The position numbers and the translations under genes were made by a program. This document shows, in pieces, positions 54,601-64,000 of a DNA stretch of 64,000 nucleotides. The DNA lies in contig VWYX01001238.1 of the NCBI GenBank assembly GCA_013396525.1, forward strand, positions 25,588 to 89,587, given 5' to 3'. This DNA comes from Chaetorhynchus papuensis. Taxonomy: Eukaryota > Chordata > Aves > Passeriformes > Rhipiduridae. Every line of letters begins with the position of its first letter. The stretch's first letter is position 1. The notes under the pieces were generated by a model, which was given only the letters and a program-made list of their open reading frames with translations, did no database searches and was not told the DNA's origin.

Positions 54601-57600
54601 TCAGAACTCGGAGGCTCCCTGCCCTGTGCTGATGACTTAGTCCACTTCTGTGCACACCAGGAATTTTAATGATGCTGCCCTGCCCTGGCAGCACATGGAC
54701 CCAGCGTGCAGCTTTTAATGCTGCTCAACAGCCCCAGCTCAGGGCTGTCCATGACCCGCCTCACTCACCTCCAGGACAACCCGTGCTACGGGCTGGAAGA
54801 CAGCTCTGAAGCTGCCAGGGTGTTCCTCTGGGGCACAAGCCTTTTCACTGCCACCAGGTATCCCAGTCTACTGGGATCATCGCTCCCAGCAAGAGGTGGA
54901 GCATCCTGTCAATCCCAGTTTTCAAACCGGGATGCACCTAACGTGTCACACCCCTACTCTGGACCGTGGCAAAGGAAGGGTGGCACCTCTCTATGAATTT
55001 ACTTTGCCTCCCTCCCTCTCCTTGCTCACCAGAGGGAATTAGCCTGCCTGGGATTAGGGCAGCAAGGCAAAAGGCACAGGGAGGCTTTGCGGCAGCACAT
55101 GCCCGAGGCAGGACAAGAGGCACACCAAGCTCAACCCTAAAGCCACGCTGCTGCTGCTGGAAATCCCCTGGAATTACCTTCCCCTCATGGTGCAGAAAAT
55201 CTTTCTCTCCATAGCTCACCTGTAGGCCTGTCCAACCTGAACAAGAGGGGCAGGAGAGGATATGGTGCACTACAGCACTGCCACCAGGGCTAGCACTAAG
55301 TTTTTAGGAGTGAGGAGGCAGAATACAGGGTCAAAGGTAGTCAAACCCCTGCCAAGACGTGTTTTTCCATGAGTTTTCACTCACCTAATTAGAGACATAC
55401 TACAAGAGACAGTCTGGAGGAGCAAGAACCATTTGTCTAAGAGCCTCTAGCATTGATCAGCTGGATCTTTCTTTCCCTACAGAGGAGATTGCGACAGTAG
55501 TCCAGGAATGGAAGGGGAAAAGCAAAGCAGAGAAATGAACGAGCTAACAAGAGGAAAACCTCTGGCTGGCAAGTCTCTTGCTCACCTTGATTAGTCGAGC
55601 AGGATATAGACATAAAATTACAATTGCTTCCTCCGTTCCCCCCTGCCCCCCCTCTTTGTGTGGGGAAGATGTTAAAAACGTCAGGCTTGATTTACCCTGA
55701 CACACTGACTGACTCACGGCAGCTACAAATCCTCCCCACCAAAGCAACCTCCTCTACCTGCCACCAGGCTGCAGATGGCGGGGGGAGGAGGGGGGAAACC
55801 ATCTCCCCCTCGTGCTGTGCACATCAAGCCAAATAACCTCTTCTTTCACCCACCTCCAAAAAAGCAGACAGGCAGCTTTTGTTCGGGTAGCTGACGCTGC
55901 TGCACGAGTGTGTTTTAAACAAGGCCACGCGATCTCTCCTTTGCCTTGTGCCTGTCTGTGCTCATTTTTGTTGATGCAAGGATCTGGGGATGTGCTGGAG
56001 CACACATGTTCAGCTCAATCTGACCACTGCCAACTGAATTACAGCTCAATTTCACTGGGGTGATTAGCTCCAAAAGGAGAAAGGAGACGGCAGGGGGAAA
56101 AGTAAACGCCAACCTATCCTTGTGCAAACTTCCAAAGGAACAGCTAAAGTGTGTTTTGGATAGAAAAGCAGGAGAAAGCTCTAGGCAGGAGGGAAGGAAA
56201 AGGGGTGGATAAAAGGAGAGAGGGAAAGATCTAATAGAAGCGGATGCGGTGCAGTCTGGCACGTCTCCAGAGGCCAAAGCAGTTCCTATAGGATGGAGGT
56301 TTTCTTTTAAAAATACTAATGGGCTGATTTGCAGAGCTGCCTGGCTCCCAGGTCTCCCACAGAAACTACTCCTCAAACATCATTAACATGTGTGCGCTGC
56401 TGAGAAAGCCTTCCAAACACGACCCCACAGCCTGACTGCGGCAGCCGACTCGAACAGTGCCCACACGAGGGCTGGGAAGGATCAGCCTCCCCTTGCCCAG
56501 GCACCACACACCACCCTCACAGGCAGTGTCACGGCTCAGGGCTGCCACGAGATCCACACACCTGCCTCTTACCTCTCCAGGCCACTGCCTCAGCCCCACG
56601 GGCTTGTGGTGCCTTCCACACCCCACAGGCAGGACGGTGCTGGTGGGAATCCTGATGTAGCCCAGCATCGTTGTCCTTCCTTCACCACCTGCCCTGTGCT
56701 TCCTCACCCAGCACACAGGGGCTCACGTGGTGGGAGAAGGCTGGGAAGATCCATTCCTGTCAGTCAAACCACATCCTTCAGCTCCGAGGCAGTCAGCTCT
56801 CACTCCGAGACCCTGTGTCAACACGAGGGGCCACAGCAGGCGTAAGAACACGGCCACAGCCTTCCCGGGGGAGGAGGGGGAAGAAAATGAGGATATCTGT
56901 GACTCTCTTCTTGCTGCAAACCCTTTGATTACATTCAGCATCCCCGGGGATCTGCCTTCCGTGATGATCTAGTCCTGCTTCACATCTGTTCTCCTCTTTG
57001 GGACTCCGCAGCAGCAAGCGATGATGGAACATGTATATGTAATTATGCATGTCAGGAGAATGAACTTGCCTTCATTTTCTTTAAAGCGTTTGCTTAATGA
57101 GTTCACTGGGTAACCCACATGGCAAGATACTGCCAACCATCCTACTCCTCTCTGGACTGTACTTGGCTTGATCATCCCCCTCTCCCAGCTGCCTCTCTAC
57201 TCAAACAACACATCTCGGTCTGATTAATCTCTCCTTGCATGGAAGCTCCCCTGCACTTTAAATCACAGGCTCTATCCTTTGGAGGTATCCTACACTTTTC
57301 CCCCCAAAAGGTAGTCACAATCCCAGAAGTGGCAATTTTAGAGAACTTCCCTCACCCTCCTGGCAACAGATCTGATTGCTGGGATTGACCACCACTGAAT
57401 GCGGGTGAGACATCCAAACCCCACACCAACGCAGGCAAAGTGTCCCTTCCCACTATTCCAGACACTGAGGGATCAACAAAAACTGTTCACGTTGTACTTT
57501 TCAGGAGGTTGCTGGAAGGGTGCTTTGTCAAATCACTGGAGGGACCACCAAGACACATTCCAGAGCTTGGGGCTACTTCTATTTACTAGCAGAACCACTG

Positions 57601-58639
57601 CTGAGTTTGTATCTTACCTACAAAAACAAACCCAGAAACCTCTCCATCCCAAGAGGGAGAAAACACCATTTGCACAGCACAACACAACACAACAATTCTC
57701 AGTGACACTGGCATGCTGAGCTTCCTTTTGCAACCTCCTGGTTAAGAGAAGTTCCACAAAACGTGTGTTGTGCGATAAACAAAAGCAGCACAGCTGGAAC
57801 TGCTGTGATACAGAATCCCGTTTCTCTGTAGTTATTTATAAACCCTTCTTTCCAATAGTTGGGAGCTTCATAAACAAGAGCAGATCAATACACCTGAAAA
57901 GGTAGAGGCTGATCAGAGGGAATTAGATGACATTGGTGTATGCATCTTTCGAAACAGGAAGAGAAGAGCTGATCAAAATGTGTAGGTCAGAAAGGCCTTT
58001 CTTTCCTTTTTTTTTTTTCCAACCAGATATTTTCTCCATTTCCAAATAAAATTTTCTAAGTGCTTGTCTTAAAAAAAAAAAAAAAGGGTATTTCCTTTTC
58101 TCATACCCAAGCCGAAGCAATTTCTGATTGGAAAATTTCCCACTGGAAAACGCCAGGAACCGAATTCATCGTGGCTTTGGGGAAGGGCGGCAGGGAGAAG
58201 TCTGACTTGGGTCTTATTTTCCACTAATTTCTCACTCAAATCCAGCCACCGCCGTTTCAAAGCTGTTGAGAGAAAGAAAAGCAAAAGGCATTCTGTTCCC
58301 AGCAGAAGCACTGCAGCTTTTGGGCAGATGTGGTTGTTCTTCATGTGAGAAAAACTTGCGGGCTCCCGGCGGCTGAGCCGGCCCGGAGATCACCCCCAGC
58401 CACGGGAATGCGAACACAGCGCCGGGGTTTCTCTTCTGAGAGGCCAGAAACCGTGTCCAACTCTCCAAGTTGCCTCGGAGCCGCTTCCCCAAGCTGTCTG
58501 CAATCCAAATCAAATCACATCTGACTCCAGGCCAAGCTCGGGAAACTCGATTATCTTTCTCCCCCTACGCGATGGGAGATGGCAGGTTGAGGGGAGAGAG
58601 GAGGAAGGAGTGAAAAATTAACACAAGCACTTAAGATGT
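54601..58639. other. No gene; unique sequence with short simple repeats
   Basis: A G-run cluster lies at 55779-55796 and a short (CAACA)n-like run at 57678-57694. A T12 run (58007-58018) and an A15 run (58071-58085) could pair across about 52 bp. A moderately CpG-rich patch lies at 58360-58440. No exon recognised. Confidence 0.4.
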
Positions 58640-59160
58640 TATGAAACTGCAATATGCATCTGTAGCCTGGCCCCTGGTCCTCCAGCCCATACATTATTTA
58701 ACAGAAAAGAAAGCATAAATGAGCCAGAACAATAGCTAGAGGGTGGGAGAGGAATGTATATATATTTTTTTATATATATATATATAATTCTTTAAACCAT
58801 GCCCATTAGTTTTGTTTCTTATTTAGGATACTGCATTAATCATGCTAATATTTTACAGCCGGGCTGTACACTTTAGCCATTACTTTAATCAAAGCCATCA
58901 GCGTACCCAAGAACACGCTACCAGGTGGGAATAGCTGCTACCGCTCGCTGTTAATTACTTTGCATTTTACAGCAATCAGCAGCAGGGGCTGAGATCATAA
59001 TAAATTCATGACTTATGGGTCCATAAAATCATTACCGTAGGAAAATATGTTTTATCAGGCATTCGTCGGGCTGCTGCTCAGAGAGAGATTTCTTGAAGGA
59101 AATGACACCCATGAAATTAAACCGATCCTTGCAGTCAGCAGAAATGCTAATGTGGGCACA
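58640..59160. promoter_or_regulatory. AT-rich conserved-element-like block with homeodomain/POU words
   Basis: Repeat-free apart from a (TA)n tract (58756-58787). It contains GCATTAATCATGCTAATATT, TTAATTAC (58951-58958) directly followed by the octamer-half TTTGCAT (58959-58965), CATAATAAATTCATG, AATCATTACCG and ATGCTAATG. The juxtaposed homeodomain and POU words and the length make this the most enhancer-like block in the window. There is no gene start nearby. Function is inferred. Confidence 0.45.
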
Positions 59161-59448
59161 AACAGAGCCGAGGCTCGTGCGGAGAGCAGGGAGGGGAAGG
59201 CGGAGAAGGATTTCGCCAGCCTGGAAGGAGGGGAGGCACTGGGGGAAGCCTGCTAACCCCAGGATGGGCGGGACAGAGGGAGGACAGGGCGCTGGCAGGA
59301 AAGGGAAGAACCAAGAGGAGGATGCAGGGCTGCTAAGGAGTCTCAGCATCATCACTGCCACAGCCTGAGCCTGCAGGAACATTGCTCCATGGGCCATCTC
59401 AGCACAGGGACTCAGAGGGAAAACTTACTCACACCCTTCCAACAGGAG
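59161..59448. other. No gene; GC-rich unique sequence
   Basis: Nothing recognised up to the CR1 tail at 59449. Confidence 0.4.
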
Positions 59449-59565
59449 AATCATAGAATCATAGACTGACCTGAGCTGGAAGGACCATGGTGTCCAGCTC
59501 CTGGCCCTGCACAGAATCCCAACACGAGCCTGAGAGCATTGTCCAAACGCTTCTTGAGCCCTGGC
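59449..59565 (-). mobile_element. CR1 LINE 3' end (minus strand)
   Basis: Starts with ATCATAGAATCATAGAC, the reverse complement of the CR1 tail units, then 'tgagctggaaggaccatgg', 'tccagctcctggccctgc', 'gagcctgagagcattgtcca' and 'aacgcttcttgagc'. Same subfamily as the copy at 17038-17310. Truncated after about 115 bp. Confidence 0.9.
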
Positions 59566-60052
59566 AGAGAGGGATCCTGCCAGATGAAGACACACCGCTG
59601 AGCTGATGTGCAGCAGCTTCATCAGCCCGGGCTACACTCCCTCTCCAATGGCAGCATTCCAGGAGGAAAATCACAAAATCTCCTTGCCTAAATAATAACA
59701 CCGAGGGCTTTGCACACAGGGAACAGCAGCTTGGCCTGAACTCCCTATCCCCAAAAAGGGCCAACCAAAGGCAGGAGCTTTAATTCAATCCCCTAAAAGC
59801 CCACACAGGTTACATGGGATGTGATCAGCGCAGGACCTGCACAGCAATGCCATTGCAGTAACATCGAGGGAGGCAGCGAAATCAAGCAGTGCCAAATTGA
59901 CATAAAGGAGCAATAAAGAAGCCTCAGGATTTGAGAAGCATGAAAGAGCCTAAATGAACTTGCTGAATATTTTCTAAGTCTTTTCTGCACTTGCATAAAA
60001 TCCCATGGCACTTGCAGAGTCATTAGCCCTGCCAGTTCCTAAAAAACAAACA

Positions 60053-60104
60053 ATTTTTTTTTTTTTGATTTTTTTTTCTTTTTTTTTTCTTTTTTTTTTT
60101 TCAG
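60053..60104 (+). repeat. T-rich tract with splice-acceptor-like end
   Basis: About 48 bases, nearly all T with a few G, A and C, ending in TTTTCAG. It would score as a polypyrimidine tract plus AG on the plus strand. The DNA after it has no convincing open frame, so an exon is not called. It has no AATAAA complement beside it that would mark a retrotransposed mRNA on the minus strand. Confidence 0.8.
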
Positions 60105-63100
60105 TCTAAGATCAACCGAGTTTTCCTTGGCAAGAAGCCACTGGCTCTTTAGAACTCTCGTGTTTCTTGGCCTGTGAAAATGAAAAAGTGAAATGCCAAC
60201 TAGAAAATACCCCCAAAGTGTTAAATTGGCTAAGCCCTTGTTTTTTGCTGTTTGTTTCAGTCTGAAAATACTAAGGAAGCTCAGTCATAGCTGGTTTGTT
60301 TGGTTTATTCGCCTCTTCCAATTACACTGTGCAAACAGGGAACATTATTTAGTGTTATTTAAGCATGAAATTATAACAGATCATTTTAAATATCAAGGCC
60401 CTAAAAATAAATCTTTCTATCAAGGCACAGCAGGTCTAGGTCTACTAGCTTGTTAACATCTACCAGGGTGGGCAGAGGATGGGGAAACACCAGTGGGAGA
60501 GCTCCGTGTGTGAGAGACTTGTTCCTTTCCTCCCTGGGATCGTGAAAGCCTGGGCAGCTGGGCTCCAGGACAGCACTGCTGGGGCTGGTACCTGAAGGAA
60601 CGTGGAAGCAGAACCAGCAGCGTGGCCAGAGCATCCTGACAGTGCCCAGAGGAGCATCTGACACCCCCAGAACATCCTGCACACTGCCCTGGGCTCTCCC
60701 ACTCTGACAGAGCCCAGAGGAGCAACACCAGCCAAGAGCCACCTGCGATCTCCTGGGAAGATCTCTCTGGGTCTCACCTCCATGAGATGTGGTCTGTAAG
60801 GGGGGTTTTGCTATTCCCTTCACCCCGGGTGGTTTCCCTGCAAGAAAAGGAACGGCTCTGTGTGGTGCCTGCATGCCCATTCCATGGGGAATGGGCCCCC
60901 ACACACTCATGGCTAAATCAGGATTCTTGGCCAGAACGCATCACGGTTCCCTCTCCGGACACTGCAGCTGGATTTCTTCCCCTTGAAATCTAGGAAGATG
61001 TGGGGAAATACAGAGTGCACGGAACACCCAGCCCATGCTGGCCAAAAGGAGAACACGTGGACCTGCACCATGAGAGATGCTCCCAGGTCTAGTTGAAGCT
61101 CACCAGAGGTTTCCACACCACAGCCCAATAAGCCAATACCACACAGAAGTAACAGCCCTAGAGCCACCTTAGCCTGACACCAACCTTCATCCAGATTCCA
61201 GCTATGCTAGGCTACACCAAAATGTCCTTGCTGTCCTACCTGGGGCCTCAGAGCAAGCCTCAGGGCTCGGGTTGCAGAAATTCTTATGCCAAAACCTCCC
61301 GTGCAGCCCCATCAGCCACAGAAGACACCCCCAACCCCACTGCCCAGCCTTCCTCCCAGACCAGTGCTGGATGAGAGGTGATGTGCCAGCAAAAACTCTT
61401 TGTGCAGAACAAGCTGTGGGTAAGAGCAGGTTGTGGCAGAGCTCTGCTGTCCCCAGACATGCTGCTTCTCTTTGCAAGCTGTCTTTACCTTAAGAAACCC
61501 CAATCACTCTAATCTCTGGGAGTAAATTGCTCCACACACAGCCCAGACAGCTGCTCACTGCTTGGCACTGCCAGCCTGGCTTCAGCCCGGGCTGAGGGAG
61601 CAAGGAGGAACCAAGACCTGCAGCCAGGTGCTCCATCAGCCCCTCAGGAGCTCCTAAGCAACCAGGGCAAGCAAGCCACAGCCCCTCTGTGTGACAAACT
61701 GGCTTTCTTTGGGCTTGCCTCTCTTGTCAATCCCTTCCCTACCTCTCCATGGAGCAGGAATGATCCAAATCACACTTCAACATCTCTGTGAGTCAACACT
61801 CTCCGAGATTCAGAAGGGCAACAAACCACAGTGAGCCATAAGGAAAACATTTGCATGGAAAACACCACACTCCAGCCAAGCCTACCCTCACCCTCCAGGA
61901 ATTAGGCCAATTTACCTGAGCTAGACCATCCCGTGAGGCCCAGGGCTGGACCATCACCTTTCTGCTTCCCTAGAGTGGGTTCCAGGTTGACAGTTCCTAT
62001 TGGGGCCATAAGTAACTTCATCTGACAGGTACTGCAGCCTGGAGATTTCCCCTTTAAGGTCCTACCCAGCTATAAATATCCTTTTCTTCTTCAGGGAAAG
62101 AGCGTCTGACCCAAAGTGTATGAAGCTTCCTGACAGGCTGGGAAAAGAGAAGAGGTTTAAATGTCAGCTAAAACAATCTTCATTTTCTTTTCTAAATTTG
62201 TAAAGCTCCCCGAGTCACTGGAGTGAGGAATTTGCCTGTTTGAAGTTCAGCCTGAAAATCCTTTTGCAAAATATTTGCTGAAACACAATAATGTTGGAAT
62301 TGGAGGGGATTAAAACAGCTTCAGTCCTTGCCCCATCCCCCTGAAGCCCCTCTTTAAGAGGGTTTCTGTAAAGGCAGCCTTAGGTCCCCATGTCTTGAAG
62401 GCACGACACAAAGGAGAGAGGGAAGGAAATAAAAACGTAAAGCTCCTAACATCACTATTATTGAAATGCCTCATTTGACATTTTGACTGTTTCAATTAGC
62501 TAACAAGGAACGCTCCACTTAATCCACCCTCAGATACTGAAAGGAACCAAGTCTTTCCCTTCCCCCATCCCAGATCCAGCCTGGCAGCTACTTCCCAGCC
62601 TCCGGAGAAATCCCAGCCTGGGTGACGGCTCCTGCCCTGGGGCAGCCAACAGGGCAGAGCATACCCAGCCCAATGCTGGCTGACATTAGGGAGCATCCTT
62701 CCCTCCAAGCCTGGGCACAGCATCAGAGAGCGCAGGGAGGAAGGAAAACCCAAAAGACCCACTGCCAGTGCCTTTCCTTACCATTTTGGGGAACACAAGA
62801 GCAGTGTGGGACTGTCAGGCCAACAGACGGGCCTGTCTCCCTCTTTAGGATTAACCAACAAGGAGCCCTGGCTGGTTTGAACTGCACTGAGCTGAGAAAT
62901 TACCCTCAGTGACTCAGTACCCGCAAGAGAGGATGAAACACTGCGAAAACATTTCCCACCTCCTGCACACGGTTCTGGGCTAATTCGACTGGGTTCCTTT
63001 TATTTCTCCAGGATTTATCCGCCGCCGTGATTTTCCGCCAAGGAAGCCGGAGTGCCGGGAGCTCTCCTGTCAGCACGTCTAATGGCCAGAGCCTTCCTCC

Positions 63101-63122
63101 ACGGAGCGTTTTACAACCTTTA

Positions 63123-63141
63123 AACACACACACACACACAC
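63123..63141 (+). repeat. (AC)n microsatellite
   Basis: Nine to ten uninterrupted AC units. Confidence 0.95.
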
Positions 63142-63591
63142 CCTCCCCATCCCACGGGTGAGCTCCTGCCCGGGAGGGGACTCGTGGCCATTACAGGGGA
63201 GGTGCTCCACACTCCATAAAGTCAGGGCGGTCGCCTTCGGCTGGAGGAGCTCTCGGGAAGATTGATTATCCTAGCAGGAGCACTTCCTTTGCTCTGGGCA
63301 GGGAAACAATTCACCAGCTCTTCCGTGGCTGGACTTTCACAGACGACTCTGCAGGCACCACCAAGAGGATTTTCTCCCACGTTTGGAGGTGGAGGAGTGG
63401 GCGAGGAATGGTGCACACAAAGCCACACGGATGTTTGATGTCCATGGGACACCACCTCATCCAAAACACTGGGTCCTGGAGGCAGTAGGCCCTTACAGTC
63501 TCTTACAGTCTCTAACATTTTCCTAATATCCAATGCTGTCCACCTTTCTTCATATTTGAAGGGATCAAGAGACCGAAAAAAACCACAGAGC

Positions 63592-63645
63592 TGGGTTAAT
63601 GGTTGGACTTGATGATCTCGGAAATCTTTTCTGGCGTTAATTATT
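63592..63645 (+). mobile_element. Probable CR1 LINE 3' tip (plus strand)
   Basis: 'gggttaatggttggacttga', 'tgatctcggaaatctttt', 'ctggcgttaattattt' fits the last 50 bases of an avian CR1, with the ATTCTRTG tail decayed. Short, so only moderately certain. Confidence 0.55.
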
Positions 63646-64000
63646 TAAGTGGATTTAGGTGTGGAGAACTACCTGTGATGCCACCAGGTCTAACTACAAA
63701 GACTTTCAGGTCCAAACTGGAACGCCTGGAATCTGGCAGGGAGGAGTCAGGAGCTGCCTGACAGACTGCAGAGCAAGGTAGAGGCAAGGCATCAAAAGTC
63801 AGCAAAAGCCCTTTTTTTGTGTGTGTTACAAAAACACAGGTTTCACCCTTTCTTCCCATAAGGAAGGTCTGGCACAAGTGATGGGACAAATCCTGCCCAT
63901 TTTATGCCAACCATGACCTTAACCTGTTTGTTCTGTCCCAACTAACGGCAATATTCTCCATGGGGGAAGAGCAAAATTAGGGCCGTTTGGAATTGCCTGT
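63646..64000. other. No gene recognised to the window end
   Basis: Unique sequence with a short T run and GTGTGTGT at 63812-63826. Nothing else supported. Confidence 0.4.

Larger units (their letters stand above)
59566..63591. other. No gene; unique sequence with a long T tract
   Basis: Positions 59780-60040 and 60160-60440 are AT-leaning and complex, possibly conserved elements. Between them is a T-rich tract (60053-60101) ending in CAG. Later there is an (AC)n run (63123-63141) and a modest CpG patch (63010-63110). A string at 63514-63540 weakly recalls antisense CR1. No exon supported. Confidence 0.4.

Noticed and set aside
60053..60460. T tract as the poly(A) tail of a minus-strand processed pseudogene
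   Set aside because: No antisense AATAAA next to it, no duplication noticed, and no coding sequence upstream on the minus strand.
63491..63512. Tandem CTTACAGTCT units as part of a CRISPR-like or satellite array
   Set aside because: Only two units. There is no spacing pattern and the genome is a vertebrate's.

Overview
This window looks like bird genomic DNA, most likely from a songbird or relative. It is almost certainly a non-coding stretch: intergenic or deep intronic. The evidence for a bird is a set of 3'-end fragments of CR1 LINEs, on both strands, with the avian tail of short ATTCTRTG-type units. There are also a few compact TG...CA retroviral LTRs and no sign of Alu, L1 or poly(A)-tailed mammalian repeats. 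No exon, tRNA, rRNA, CRISPR array or bacterial-type operon could be supported. The longest open frames (up to 256 codons, 11282-12052) look like chance frames in GC-rich DNA: they match no domain I recognise, overlap frames on both strands and show no recognisable exon structure.

Layout. (1) 1-4330: the window opens inside the end of an LTR (1-54). A nearly identical full LTR lies at 3880-4330 on the same (minus) strand, with a tRNA-Lys-like primer binding site beside it at 3856-3873. The 3.8 kb between them contains a CpG island and a CR1 fragment and does not look retroviral. (2) 4331-27086: repeat-poor DNA with three more CpG-dense islands (7610-8230, 16020-16420, 22955-23200), CR1 fragments at 5500, 7365 and 17038, and several AT-rich blocks with TTAATTA-type homeodomain motifs. 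(3) 27087-27565: a second, related LTR with a perfect 4-bp target-site duplication. (4) 27566-41912: mostly unique DNA, with CR1 fragments at 36079, 36487, 38553 and 39680, and a (TA)n tract between 12-bp direct repeats. (5) 41913-42427: a 515-bp assembly gap, followed by a third, unrelated LTR (about 42699-42972). (6) 42973-64000: more unique DNA with CR1 fragments, a CR1 pair in opposite orientations at 50190-50760, ancient amniote repeat remnants at 51092-51170 and 53865-54600, and a conspicuous AT-rich conserved-element-like block at 58640-59160.

Taken together, repeat-poor DNA, small orphan CpG islands and AT-rich homeodomain-motif blocks resemble the regulatory landscape around a vertebrate developmental gene. 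That is an inference from composition. Conservation cannot be measured here and the target gene is not visible. I found no previously undescribed multi-gene system. The most unusual item is the LTR-bounded 3.8-kb segment at the left end.
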